Source: Nectonema munidae (lineage: Eukaryota; Nematomorpha; Nectonematoida; Nectonematidae). From it: a DNA stretch of 64,000 bases. The notes under the pieces were generated by a model. It saw nothing but the letters and a program-made list of their open reading frames with translations, had not been told where the DNA came from and searched no databases. Shown piece by piece: positions 23,311 through 36,100 of the stretch (its first letter is position 1; the number at the start of each line of letters is the position of its first letter). The stretch is from assembly GCA_030549495.1 (NCBI GenBank), contig JAUIRK010000987.1:248001-312000 (forward strand), read 5' to 3'. Both the position numbers and the translations under genes were made by a program.

Positions 23311-26300
23311 ACTAAATATATATAAAACCTTTATAGTAAATAGATACATAACAAATAAATAGTTTAGGTTTATTTTTGGATAATATATGAAAATATCACC
23401 ATCGTTCTTAGCTTTGAACTTTAATATGTAATGACCTATCATTTTACACAAAAATAAGTTTTCCAAAAATTTGAAGTGATCATAATTATAACCAAAATTG
23501 ATAGGAAGTTTTATTATGAAATATACCATTTAACTTCCTGTCTTCAAATATTATATGAACTGATTATTATAAAAGTAAAGCATATTCTGAATTTTTTTAC
23601 ATAACGTTCAAAAGCTAATTTATAGGACATTGACCTCAATATTCTGTAACAAATGTATCATTCTTTTTAGAGATGACACCATCACGTATGGAAAATTTCA
23701 GCCTCTTTACTTCTATGACGAAAACGAAGTTTCTTATTATAATGTTGCCTGATGTGGTGGTTATCTTCCGTATTTGTATGTTTCATTAACGAATAAACTT
23801 TTTATAATTTTTTAAAATAATAAAAATTGGTTTATTTTTTAATTTGAAATTAAAACGACAGCATATGAGTTCAATTTTGTGAATTCATTTCAATTTTTCA
23901 TCTCAACTATTACTAGAGATATATTGGAAGTGAATTTCCATATCCGCTGATATAGGAATACAAGTGTGAATACCAAAAATTTTGCTGCCATGTTTAGCAG
24001 TGTTAGATCTCTAAAGGAAAATGTATCATTGTGTATTCAAGACCTACAAACCATGTTGCATTGCAGGGTTAGCGTTAAGATAGATATCTTTGAAGAGATC
24101 TCATTCTGAGGTTGAAGAACAAACCTGTTACTCCTTCTTCTGAAGTGCAGAATAAAGCTACTTAAAAAACGAGACCATGTTCCCATTTTTGTTTCGCAAA
24201 CATAAACAAGTGCCTTATTTACCAAATGAAAATTTTGAATGAGTTTTCTTTTAAGAATTAAATTTATTTATGGAGTAGTCATTATGCAGAAAGATATTAA
24301 AACGTTTCATTCTGCATGGAAGACAGTATAATTATGTTTCATTTATTTAAGGAATAAATATAGCAACAAATGCAAAGAAATTAAGGATACAAAAATAATG
24401 CATCAATTATGCTAAAAAGTGGAACAACAATAAAGATAGGGAGAAGAGTGCATTGCGAATGAAACTAAAACAGTTTAATTTACAAAATATAACAGGCACA
24501 CACAAAATAAATAATATATTACAAAAAAGTACACACACACACACACACACACATTTCTTCCACAAAACGGAGAATATAATAAACTCTGAGCTATGTTTGT
24601 TAAAAAAAGCTATTCGCATAAATAAACGGATAAAAAGTTAAAAGAGATGTACATTACAAAAATATAGGAGCTGATAAAATAAATTCATTAAAATGCACAT
24701 TTTTTGAAAACTTTGCAAAACAATTTCTGTCACAGTCCAAAACGTTAGTATCTTCTTCAAACTATCACAGACAATTTTGTGTCAAAAACAGATACTTCAT
24801 GTTTAATCAAGTGTTGATAGCATAGAAGTGTTATTTAGGTTTGATTATTTGATTTTTTATGGTGATAGACGTAACTTGAGCTTGAATGTGAAGGCATCGT
24901 ATTTTTAGTATTGGGGAGTTGGCTCACACTTTCTAAACAAAATGAAAATGATATAATATAAAAAAATAATTCTAAGACAGATTACAAACGATAAATAAAT
25001 ATATGCACACACAGACACAACTTGTATTAAGAGAGCACTTAATGCAGGCACTACCAACTAGTGCTGTTTCCTCCCGTAACAGGGTGCGCGCGATAACACC
25101 TTAAGCTTTGCGTGGGCGTATCTGACTGTGCAACAAGCCCCTGTGGAGTTTGATTTTTCTTTTGCAACAAATTGAAAAGTGGTTCAAAATTAAATGCTTC
25201 GTATTAATTAGTAGAGCTATTGCTTGTCATTCCATGGGCTAATAGAAATATATTTGCTTCACGAAAATCCATAAGCTTTCTGCTTTAACCCGCTCTTTTA
25301 AATTAGGAAAAAAAGTTAAAGCTTACAAATAGCAACATATTGAAAGAATGAAGGGCGAAATTTTTAAGCTTCGCTCATTTCAAAAAATGATAGCAATTCA
25401 TCCCTCCTTCCTAACTTGTGCCAAGAAATCGTACTCATTTGCAAATATTTTCAAAATCTCTAAAATCCTTGCTCTTTTAACTTGAACATGACAGATGATA
25501 GGGAGCTAATTATTATAAAAGTTTACGTTTTGGCAAGTCTTAGACAAAAAGAAATAGCTGTTTTTAAAATTTGGAACATCACTATTTGAGTCTAGATTAA
25601 GAACCTTTTTGTTAATTAAAAAGTTTAGAAACGGCTTGGATGCAGTGGCGGATAAGCGGATTGCTATCAATCCCTTGTTGTGAAACCTTATTTCCAAGAA
25701 ACCGGAGCAAACGGTTCATAAAATTAAATTTTATAAACGCTCATCAGGATAAGTGATTACATCAATTACTTTTTTGTTCAAATTTCATGCATGATCAAAA
25801 ATTTTTTGATTTAATTTTTTACAATAAAAGATAATGCTATATTTATACTTTTTTTACATAATATTCAGAAATAAAACAATATAACATTTGAATTTGAATT
25901 GTTATATTGAGTGAGTTAAGTAGGGGTGTGAAAACATCAAAAGAATAATGGTCTTTGTGAACGTGTCGTCGCTTGATAAGCGTCCAATGGGCTTAATCAG
26001 GATTAATAAGAACCAAACTGGTTGCAAAAGAAACGTCACCCTAATTTAACAGAGGTGGTGGCTAAAGCAAGTATGAGTGTATATACACAAAGGCAAGATT
26101 TTATCTCTGCGAAGGCGAATAATAGACATGGTTTTTGACTAAATAAATTTTAATTAGGATAACAAAGTTGTGAGTGTTGAATATTAACTTTGAATTTTCA
26201 TATTCCATAACTCTTTTTAATCCTGTTATTAACTGACATCGTAAGAATGGGTAGCTTCCCTTATAAGCCAAATGAAAACCTTTTACTTTAAGCTAAACAT

Positions 26301-27018
26301 AAGGATATTCTAACCGTGGTTGAAGAACAATGAATATCCTTTTGCGATTCTTTGTTCTTGAATGCCTACACACGAAACGTTAGGGTATATTCCAGATTTA
26401 GACGTCACTCTGCATCTAAAGGCATACGTAAAATTACGCGATATCATCCTCTAAGTAATGAGAGGTGGTAATCCTCAAGACAATCAAAGGTAGTGTAAAA
26501 AGTACCGTCATATTGTGTGGAAAAGCATAAAACTAGCTCTAAATATAACCACACTCACCTTCTCATGAAAGCTTCAAGTTCAATTCGCTCCTCACTCAGC
26601 AAACACTACTTCACATCAGACTTTAAAATACTTTGGTGGCCTAAGCATTGGCTTTTACAACCAACCTCGTTAGTATGAAAAACTGAATTGCTTAACTTAT
26701 TGAACTCTTTTATAGGCATAAATCTTTTTTTTGAAACTCAACCAATTCTTCTAAATTTATTTATTTTTTACAAAAATAATTAAAATTCCATTTTTTTTGT
26801 TTTATTTCAATATATCATACTTACATCCTAAAACGACCAAAATGGGCCATTTAACCGAACCTCATTTTTAATGTTATAATTCATAAATTTTATTTAAACT
26901 AATTTTTTTTATGTTTTTTTCGATATTTTAAACAAAATATATAATTTATTAAAAGATTTTTTAATTCAAAAAAATTTTACATCTGTTTTTCACTCCAATA
27001 CTTTTTTTTTTATCGCTA
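23311..27018. other. Mostly featureless stretch
   Basis: AT-rich DNA with a CA microsatellite at 24.53 kb. A small GC-richer block lies near 25.03-25.14 kb (TCCTCCCGTAACAGGGTGCG, then a CGCGCGATAACACC word) whose role is unknown. No exon recognised. Confidence 0.4.
24531..24553. repeat. (AC)n microsatellite
   Basis: Eleven to twelve uninterrupted AC units, seen directly. Confidence 0.95.
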
Positions 27019-28384
27019 ATGGCTAATCACTCTTCAAAAGACCTCATTATTTTTGATGATAGTTGCGATGAAAGTACTATAAGTGAAAATTCTTTATCTA
27101 ATTCAAGTTTTAATATTACTTCAAGTGATTATGAAGTTGGTAACAAAAATCGTAAAAAAGTTTGCTTGAATTTTGACCAACAAAAAGATTTTATTTCAGG
27201 AGATAAAACACGTTGGATAAAAAAATCTTTTTCTAAAAAAAACGCAAAATCTAAATTTCATAAAAAAAAAGTTGGCCCATCAAAGTTTCTACTTGCGAGA
27301 GTTGATGATGAGATGCATGTTTTCAAAGAGCTGATGAGTGATGTAATATTTGAAAAGATAATAAAGTATCCCATTTTAGAAGCCAAAAGAAAAGAAGGTA
27401 AAATTTTTGATCTGACACTTGATGAAATTTATGCATTTGTTGGCTTGTGTTTTGAAAGGCAGAAGATGAACGGCTTCGGAATTTTTGGAGTGAGAATTAT
27501 GGCAGAGAACTTTTCAACAAAACAAAGAGGCGAAATAAATTTAAACAATAATAAAATATCTTAGGTTTGAAGATAGAAATTCTAGAGAAAGAAAAGACAA
27601 GTTTTGTCTAATTAGAGAAGTATGGGGAAACTTTATTCAAAACTGCATGAAGTGTTATGTTCCAAAAAGATTCTCTACCACTGATCAGCAATTCTTATCT
27701 TGCAAATAAAGATGCAAATTTACTCAACACATGCCTGCTAAACTCATTAAATTTGGAATAAAGTTTTGACTTTTATCGGATTCTAAAAATGGTTATGTAA
27801 TAAATGGTTTTCCATACACTGGCAAAGAAGATAATAGATCTAAGTCTTTGGGAGAACATGTTGTCATGAAATCTATGACACCTTTCTTGAACATGGGATA
27901 AACATAACAACAGACAACTTTTTTACTAGTTTCCTCTTGCTTTAGAGCTGAAAAAATTAAAAACATCTCTTCTTGGTACAATAAGATCTCATAGAAGAGA
28001 AATACGAGAAGAATTGGTTGAAAAAGCTAAATCTTTAAACTTATAAGAGTCTGCAACAATTTATAGGGAGCACGCAATTCTACATGTTTATAAAGCAAAG
28101 AAAAAAGTTATTTATCTCTCATCTTTACATAATGATTTTACTTTGAAAGAAGAAAACAACCAAAAAGAAAATCACATGTTATATCAGATTACAATTTTAC
28201 CAAAGGAAGAGTGGATGCAAGTGATCAAATGATGTTTTATACAACAGGAAAGAAACTTACAAGATTCAGAAACGCTGTCCTTGTCACAAAGGAAACGTTG
28301 TTTTCTCAGCAAAAAAATAAAACCAAAACTAAATGTAGCAAGGGTGTGAATTTAGTATGTGGAACTTGTTCTAAAATGTTCTAA
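27019..28384 (+). mobile_element. piggyBac-like transposase remnant (PGBD4-like)
   Basis: An ATG opens a 181-codon frame. It has an acidic, Ser-rich N-terminus, a basic KKxxxKxKFHKKKVGPSK segment and a FKELMSDVIFEKII...LTLDEIYAFVGLCF block typical of the start of the piggyBac domain. After the first stop, other frames continue the same protein. They read LIREVWGNFIQNCMK, STTDQQFLSCK (the first catalytic 'DE' block, degraded), KLIKFGIKF, NGYVINGFPYTGK with SLGEHVV, ITTDNFFTS, SLLGTIRSHRREIREEL and finally KGRVDASDQM with YTTGKK. A Cys tail (CSKGVNLVCGTCSKMF) ends it. There are at least four frame breaks or stops. The upstream sequence has no gene, so the native start is kept, but no TTAA-flanked inverted ends were found. 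Confidence 0.8.
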
Positions 28385-28666
28385 ATAAAAGTTATATTTT
28401 TATTTTTTTTAGTTTATAATATTTTTAATTTTTATATAAATTAGTTTCAGTGAACGTAAGTATGAAAGGAAAACAATGGTAACAGAGTATTTATTTATAA
28501 CGAATGGATTGAGCAAAAAATAATTTGCAAATAAAAATAAGTAACGGATATTACATAATAGTAGCACTGCTATTAATAAATTAGTAGCAGTACAAATGGT
28601 ACTGCTACAATTCAAAAAATTTATTAAAAAATTTAATTAACGTTAAAATTTTTTTTTAGCGTTACC

Positions 28667-29293
28667 TTATTCATCATAGACAACAATATCATCCAATTGT
28701 TCAATTAATTCAAGCTCTTCTGGATTAACTTTTGCTTCTCGATTTACCCAGGCTTTACAGAATCGCTCGCCATAAACATCATGCTTTGCAATATGCCAAT
28801 TTCTGTAATCATTAGAAAAGCCAGAAGATGCAATGCTGTTAGAAATGTTTGTCAGAGTCATCGCTTGCCACGCATCTCGAAGCCACGATTCCACTATTGA
28901 TGTTTCTGGACGCTTTGGATTTCCATTTCTTGTATACTGAACAGCATCAGAGTTCTTCCAAGCATTAATTGTGCATGCTACTCGATCTTTAAGTTCACGA
29001 AAAACCCCAATATCACCAGCTTGGAGGTATGCTGTACAACCACCAGGAAATACAATGAGCTCAATATTTCTTTTTCTACAATGCTCGTTGATGAGTTTTG
29101 AGATATGAGCACGACAACTATCCCACATAATACATTTTCCGGTTCGAATATCCACAATAGGAAATACTGCATCAATCCATTTAATCAACATTTGTGAATT
29201 AACCCCTGCTTTTTCTTGCATTGCTGATAGAAGAGGTCCAGTAAGCCGCCTGATATTGTAACTCTGTTTCCCTTTATGAATCAGACAAAGCAA
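28667..29293 (-). mobile_element. pogo/Tigger-type DDE transposase, C-terminal half
   Basis: A continuous 208-codon minus-strand frame. It reads HKGKQSYNIRRLTGP and LIKWIDAVFPIV, then the DDE core block CIMWDSCRAHISKLINEH with NIELIVFPGGCTAYLQAGDI (family pattern 'LLLDSCRAH...VIPGGCTxxLQPxDV', including the second catalytic Asp of DSxRAH). After that come the GVFRELKDR block and a C-terminal SIVESWLRDAWQAM segment with an acidic end (LEQLDDIVV type). The N-terminal CENP-B-like helix-turn-helix domains and the first catalytic Asp block ('xNxDET') are absent upstream, where a stop interrupts the frame. The length and lack of stops suggest either a fairly young copy or a captured DDE exon. It lies tail to tail with the piggyBac remnant to its left. 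Confidence 0.8.
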
Positions 29294-30063
29294 CTAATTC
29301 TTAATAGATTTTGAACCAGTAAAAAACCAACCTGTTTTACACACAACAATACTTTTTAATCATTCTTTCCAATGAATGCGTGAATGATATGGGTGTGAGT
29401 CTCTTGGAAAGTTTGTGTAGATTAATTTGAAGTCTACGACTTTTGACGGGTGCTAAATTCACATAGAATTAGTGTTATAAAAAGATTGTTCGCACAAATA
29501 TGAGTTAGTATTTGAAATGAATCCATGAGATTTCGTCGTAAAACCAAAATGAGATTTCGTGAAAACTATAAAACAATATTTTATGAATACTAAATATATT
29601 TTGAATGAATACAAATCTTACATACTCGACACAATCTTGTCTTCCCGGTTAATATAATGATATAATCGCCTGCTGCATCGCCGTGAAATGCTTGGTTGAG
29701 TTCGGACATGATAGCAAAATAACAGGCAGAAGTATTGCCAAAAGTTACGTAATTCCCTGATAATTTTTATCTAAAAGAACGCACAAAATAATGGCCTTCC
29801 TTCATCAAAATATAATCACATTTTATAGAGAGGTAAATTGAGAGATATAAGCCGAAAACAAAATCACGTGTACTGAATCTCTCTTCAACCAAGCCTTTAA
29901 ATGATTACTATTTCTTTTTCTGTTAATTCAAAAAGAAAAAAAGTTTTTAAAAAGTAAAAGATTTAATTTATAAAATGTTGTTCTTAAAAAATGTAACTGA
30001 AAGAGGAAAAATTAAAGTTCAAGAAAGGGATTGTAAAATCACAGAATTGTCCTGGAATATAAA
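29294..30063 (-). other. Stretch downstream of the phosphatase gene, with one exon-like block
   Basis: Mainly 3' flank of the phosphatase gene. Within it, on the minus strand, 29.63-29.81 kb is GC-richer, starts after a strong acceptor (GCGTTCTTTTAG) and ends at donor-like GTATGT/GTAAGA words. The frame that is open from the acceptor gives a basic peptide (for example RTQPSISRRCSRRLYHY). Another frame has MSELNQAFHGDAAGDYII. Neither is recognised. It could be a non-coding or alternative exon or a transposon scrap. Confidence 0.25.
29962..29967 (-). terminator. Possible polyadenylation signal ATTAAA
   Basis: ATTAAA on the minus strand about 97 bases beyond the phosphatase stop codon. I saw no AATAAA closer in that 3' region. 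Such hexamers are frequent in AT-rich DNA, so this is only a candidate. Confidence 0.25.
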
Positions 30064-30138
30064 TCAACGAATATATTGCGAAGAAAGTTTACCGTGAAAC
30101 ATCCGAATAATGGCCTCACAAACAAAGAGATATTGAGC
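30064..30138 (-). CDS. Ptpmeg: Phosphatase gene, last coding exon with stop
   Basis: [20 protein letters not shown] followed by QYIR and TGA, matching PTPN4 'SQYRFVCEAILKVYEEG'. Preceded by a 65-bp intron with acceptor CACTATTTTAG. The C-terminal tail is about four residues shorter than in human PTPN4 and lacks its 'PLTTSTNK' end. Confidence 0.92.
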   Translation of the reverse strand, partial: AQYLFVCEAIIRMFHGKLSSQYIR

Positions 30139-33100
30139 CTAAAATAGTGCAAGAGTTTAGAAGTGAATTGCATGGTCGATAAAATATCCGAATTGTTGCT
30201 TACAGAAGTTTGTATGAGCATGGCTCTTTGATCTCTCATGGATTTGACGATGTCCAAGGGATATATAGCTTCATTTGCTTCCATCAAGCACATGGCTGTT
30301 TCCATCAAGATCAAAACGCCCGTACGTCCAATTCCAGCACTAGTTATTTCGAAAACGCAAAATAGGAATGTAAAGTTAAAAAAGCTACGTTTTTTGATCG
30401 TCATAATTGCTTTTCAAAAATAACGATGCAAGATATGGAATGAGAACTAGTGAAATCCCTTATATTTTCGAAGCTTCATTTCCGCATTAAGATCGGATAA
30501 ATAGCAAAACTTCCCTAAATGTGCCGTATAATCAGATATGGTGGGTGGAATGAAGTGCAAATGCTTCTTGATTGTCATAAAATCTTATTTTTAAGGGCGA
30601 GAATTACGTTTTCCAAATACAGAAATAGATCGTTTTGAAATAAAGAACATCACATGTTCAAATAATCACAATATACAATAGGTTTGCAGATAAAGTTATA
30701 AATAATTAAATGCCCCTCGGTACGTTACGTTTCGAAATTAGCGTTTTTTTTTGTTAAAAAAAATATGATTCGAAAATACGTTCGAAAACTAATTAGTGTA
30801 AACCGATGTTTTCTCTCTTTTTCTCGCTCATTATTCGGACATAAACAGTGCATCAAATCAAACTAATTTCTTTTAAACATGCGTGTACAGTTTGTTAGTT
30901 CGACAGGCAAAATATAAAATTTTATTTTTCATAATACATTTTTAAGATTGACTGTACAAGAGAACTTGCTCATGAAGAGAGTGGATTATTTTCCATATGT
31001 TTGTCGATGAATCTTAGTTTATACATAAAGATAATTCATTGACGAAGCACTAGTTTCTTTAATTTTTCTATCTCGTTGATATAGTAAGGTATTCATTTTT
31101 TATATTAAACCGAACTATTAAATAATATTTTAGTTTGCCAAGTATTGGTATAAACGAGGCCTGATTGTATAATGTATATTCAAGTCAAAAGCAAAATAAA
31201 TAAAATTTAAAAACCTGCAATGTATTGTGACAGGCTCAACCATTCCCGCTCTAAGGTCTCTTACTCTTTGTGTAAACGCAATAAAATCTGTAGAATTCAC
31301 AGGGACTCCGTGATCAGGCCAAGATACGTACATCAAATGTAGAATGTGACGCTTTTCTCCAACCTTAAACAAAATATAAATGCTTACTTTTAATGCTACA
31401 AGAGGAAAAAAAGAAAATTTGATATGTATTATATATGGCAAGTTTTAAAGCTTTTATCATTTTGATGCTTTATTTCATAAAGAGAAAATGATTAAGTAAT
31501 AAATATAAACCCGAAATATCTTATACGCATTGTTATTATGATAGGAAGTAATTATACTTACTTGGTCGAGAATATCAATATTTCCTGGCTATTTTAAAAA
31601 TCGAGAAACACTTTGGATATTAAATATTGGTATTAGAGTTGACATTCCTTTCATGAAGTTATAAATCTCCTACCATCTATGTTAGGGATTCTAAAGAGGA
31701 GGTATGCCTCGGGCGTATACAAAACAAATACTCGGATTATACGACTTGATTTTCCACTTTTAACCCTCAAATTTAATATTTACATGTCCAAAATTTTGGC
31801 CATTAAATATGGAAGCTGGATGATTCCTTAGTTGGCTCTCGCTTTGTCTCCTTGATAGAACAAATTGGCACCGAAATACACCAGCACAAAATTGCAATTT
31901 AGAAATGAGAAATTTGCGCTTATCGATGGTCAGGGAAAAAAGACGAAAGTAAAGAGAGTATTCACATTACGACACCTATTGGTGTGTTTAAGTTGAGAAG
32001 AGTTCGATATGATAAGAAAACAACACTTCAATCATATGGGTTCGTTGCTTTCAAAATTATCACAGAAAAAAAACTCAAAAGACTATTTTATGCAACATGT
32101 ACAATGTACATGGTTGATAATGAATAATACTGATTACGAATAAAAATATTTTAATAAAGTGTTTTTATCATTGAAATTGTCTTTATTATTCCATACGCCT
32201 CCTCATTAAGGAACGTTTTAGCAAAATATTTCTTAAAGAGGGGTTTCACTGTACTTTCTTTTGTAAATTAGCTCTGAAAATTTTAGTTGACGTAAAACTC
32301 CCACTCCGTCCTGCGAGGGTAGCCCAAATTGTGAGTGAAATTAAAGAGTTCTGCAAATTCAATAAGTGAAGAATGACTTGAAAGTTCAAATTAAAAAGGT
32401 TGGGGTTACTTTTCTGATATTGATGACATAGCATGAAATCGCTTTGTATACAAAGCACTTTTCGCTTTATATATCTAAATTTGAGTGCGAATTCAAGAAA
32501 CGATCATTGCATTGAAGTTCAAGAAAGAAAACTAGGGATGGTCTGAATGGAGTTTGTGAGCGAATCACAAAGTTTGACAATGAGGCCACTGAATATTTTG
32601 GTTCCCTCTAAATACTGAATCGATACTTTGATTGAAGAAAAAACACTAAATGTCTTATAGGATTAGTAAAAGTCGATCTTATGGAGGGAGACATTATAAA
32701 ACTCGCACATTTAATAAAATACTGGCCAAATGAAAAATGTATTTTACAAAAACAAAGTTATTATATGCTGCAATGATAAAAGACAGACATAAATATACAC
32801 ACACAGTTAAATAGGTGAAGTTATTTGTATTTTTTGTCATTTCTGATTTTAAAAGTGATATGCCTATCATTTTATTTCATGAACTCTTTCTAGCTATCCA
32901 TATCTAAAATAATAATTAAAGCTCGTGATAATTGATATAATGATGATAAATAATTCAATGGTGACGTAAAGGGGTGGCAGACAATCCACTCGGGGTCTTG
33001 AAATCAAGGATTTAAAACCCGTGCTTTATAAGTTTATCCCAGATAATTCATATATGAATTATGCTTTTGTTGTTCTACTATCTCTTTATCTTGCATCTTA

Positions 33101-36100
33101 CCTAGGAAAGTCTAACGCGCTATTTTTCCTTGTTGATTCCCGGAAAATTAATAATTTATATAATTCTTGTCCTTAGAAATAATCTTCAAATTTCTCGCGG
33201 AAAGAATTATTAAAATTTTAACGAACCAAAAATAAAACAGGTAGCAATTTGTTTTACTTATTTCAAAATCCTCCACACTATCATTTTCCCTCCACAGTTG
33301 CACTATGTATAAAGAAAACAGGGTGTAATTTGTAATGACCCATCAAACAGTCTATAAGTATGGTAGAAATCTGGCTTGTTAATCTTCAGTGCATAAAAGC
33401 AACTTTTGTGGATTATGAAAGGGTGTTCTACAGCAATGGAGGATTATTTAACAAAATAAGAAATCACTTAGTTAGACAATGAACCCTGCGAATGGAGAAA
33501 TTTTGAAAGGAGGACACGCCAATCTTAATATTATAAAAGCCATTTAAAAACAAACAAAAACACCTGTTTCCCGTGTTAAAGCAAAGTAGGTGTTTCAAAT
33601 GGAGCCCACTAGATGGATGTTTGGGACAGTAGAAACACCATAGATAATACTGAAATATATCAAGTACATATAAAGAGATGGAAAAGGACAAAACAAACAT
33701 TCTAAACCCTTTCTAAATGAACATTTATGCCAAATAACCAGATTAGAGACCGAAAAGTTTAAAATAAGGCTTAGGGCATAGAAATTTCTAAATTAAAGAT
33801 GAAGTATTTGATTTATTGGAAAAAAACTTAATTTCAATTTTATGAAGACGCGCTATTGCGTAAATAATTTACAAAAATATTTTCAATAGTGAGGTTTTGT
33901 AGAGTGAATTTTTTTGCAGTTTGACAAGTAAAGAAAAGAGAAAAAATATAAGAGGAAGAAGAAGAAATATTACGAGAGTGTTTGTAAGGAGAATGTGGTT
34001 TTGAATGTAAAATCCGAAATCCTCACTACTGTTCAAAGTAACGATGTATGTGGGAGACAGCTCTAAACTCTGTCCTATACTTTCAGGCCAATATCTACTA
34101 CATTTAGCTCTTCCTTGCTCTTCAAGAGGAGTCAGCATAACAAGTAAAGAAGACTCTTGTTCCCAAACCATCTAATAAGAGAGATAAAAAGTTACTTGTA
34201 TCATTTAAAGAGATGCTAAAGTGAACTTACTTGCCAAAAATGGACGATTGTTTGAGGTATTGGCCCTTGACAAGCAATGTAAATATTAACGATGCCAGTT
34301 GAAGCAATTTCCATCTATCAAAAGGAAGCGTGTTAGAAAAATACAAAACATTCTTTCCAATAGTTATCACAATCAAGGATAACATGGTTAAAACGCTTAT
34401 TTTTGAGAAGTATTTTAAATAATTTCATATTTACAAAAAAGACCCTTACTGTTCACAAGTTTTTTATAAAGCATATACTTTCATGAAAAAATATGAAATT
34501 AAAAGTGTAAAAATAGGTATATTTATTAAAACTGGAAACATTTGGAAAATCTGTACGACACCAATTACTTAAAAATCGTATCTTAGCCGAACAGATTCTA
34601 AAGTCTGATTTATTATTAATTTATAGTACAGTTACATCCTTAATTGGAAGAGTTATTCATCGAATAGTGCACATTTAATTTGAAGACATCGCTATTTTAT
34701 TTTAAACATTGATAAGCTTGGTTTACACCCTCTTTTTATAAGCAGATGTCAAGCCTTAATATCGATCTCTAGCTAAATTTTGTAAATTGTAAACATTGCC
34801 TTCATTTCTCCCTTTCCCAAAAAATAAGACTCATTTTGAGTTAATTTAATTATTTGTAATAAAATAAAATTTTATAATCTAATTATAATTTATAAAAATA
34901 TAAAATTATTAAATAAAAAATAGTGATAAGCAAACACTTAAGCAACTTGAGGCCTGATCCAGAAAATGGAGGTGCTTATATAGAGGAATGAATCACATTA
35001 TAAGCATACTTTTTAAAATAAAAAATATGAGAGAGGTTTTCTCATCATTACTAAGAACAAATAAGTGATAGAAAACATAAAACGCTAACGAAAAGATACG
35101 ATAAACACAGGTTATAAAAAATTGGAATCTTTTTTATAAACATAATTAAAAAGATAAGAATGGTGAATTTGAAAAAGTTTTCATTATTAAAAAATAATGT
35201 CATTATATTTATGATCTATTAATGAGAAAGTCTTATCAATACAAAGGAGTAAAGAATAACGTTTACTTTAAAGTATAGTCTTTACATTCCTTATCAAAAA
35301 TCTCAATCATTTTGCCGACTTTTTTCATATTACGGTAAAAAATATCTATTTTTTTAATTTTTAATATAAAATTATTATTATTATTCCTCTAAGTACAAAA
35401 CTTTGCACAAAAAAAGTTAACTTAAAATAAATTATTTTAGGAGAATAAAATTTGTCTTGAGTTAGAAAATTAAATTCTATTAATTTTGAAAAAAACTTCG
35501 CCGCACAATATCAATTTCTCATGGCACGCCGGATGTGTGATATAGGGTGTAAAAATACTTTAACGTAATTTGCGTTGATGTAATCGCTTTGAGCATTCTC
35601 ATTGCCTGCATCAATTTTTAATTTAACCCTTGTTTGGTCGTCTAAAAAGAAGAATGTGGTGTAAAAAAGATTATAAAAGTAAAGGAAGAAGTCACATGGC
35701 GAAATATCTTGATAGCGATTAAAGCCTACATTTTGAGGAAGTTTTGCGGCATGCATTGTATAGGCACTTTTTTTTCGATATAAATGCTAATAAAAGTAAA
35801 ATGTATGGAGAGTGAGAAAGCACACTATATTCGTTGTATTACCTCAAATTGCATAACCGTACGCCCATTTTTAAGTTCATCACCTAACAACTTGATTGAA
35901 GACGATAAATGCAGGCATTTTAAGAGTTTTTTGGAAATTCTTGTAGGTTCTGGAATTGAAGTCATATCAACTTGTTCTTCTGGCTCAAGATCTCCCACGT
36001 AAACTGAAGTATTAGTACAATCATGTATACTGAGGGAATAATGTGAAAAAGATACGATACCGTTAGGCCGAACAACAAGCTTCAGTGATTTGGAGAGAGT

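Noticed and set aside
24407-24641. Frames over the CA repeat on both strands
   Set aside because: They consist largely of His-Thr or Val-Cys dipeptides from the microsatellite.
35749-35767. Alternative acceptor after the A run (AAAAAAAAG) for the first PTP-domain exon
   Set aside because: It breaks the phase with the preceding exon and lacks a pyrimidine tract. The acceptor at TTTTATTAG upstream keeps the phase and adds the conserved LYRKK segment.
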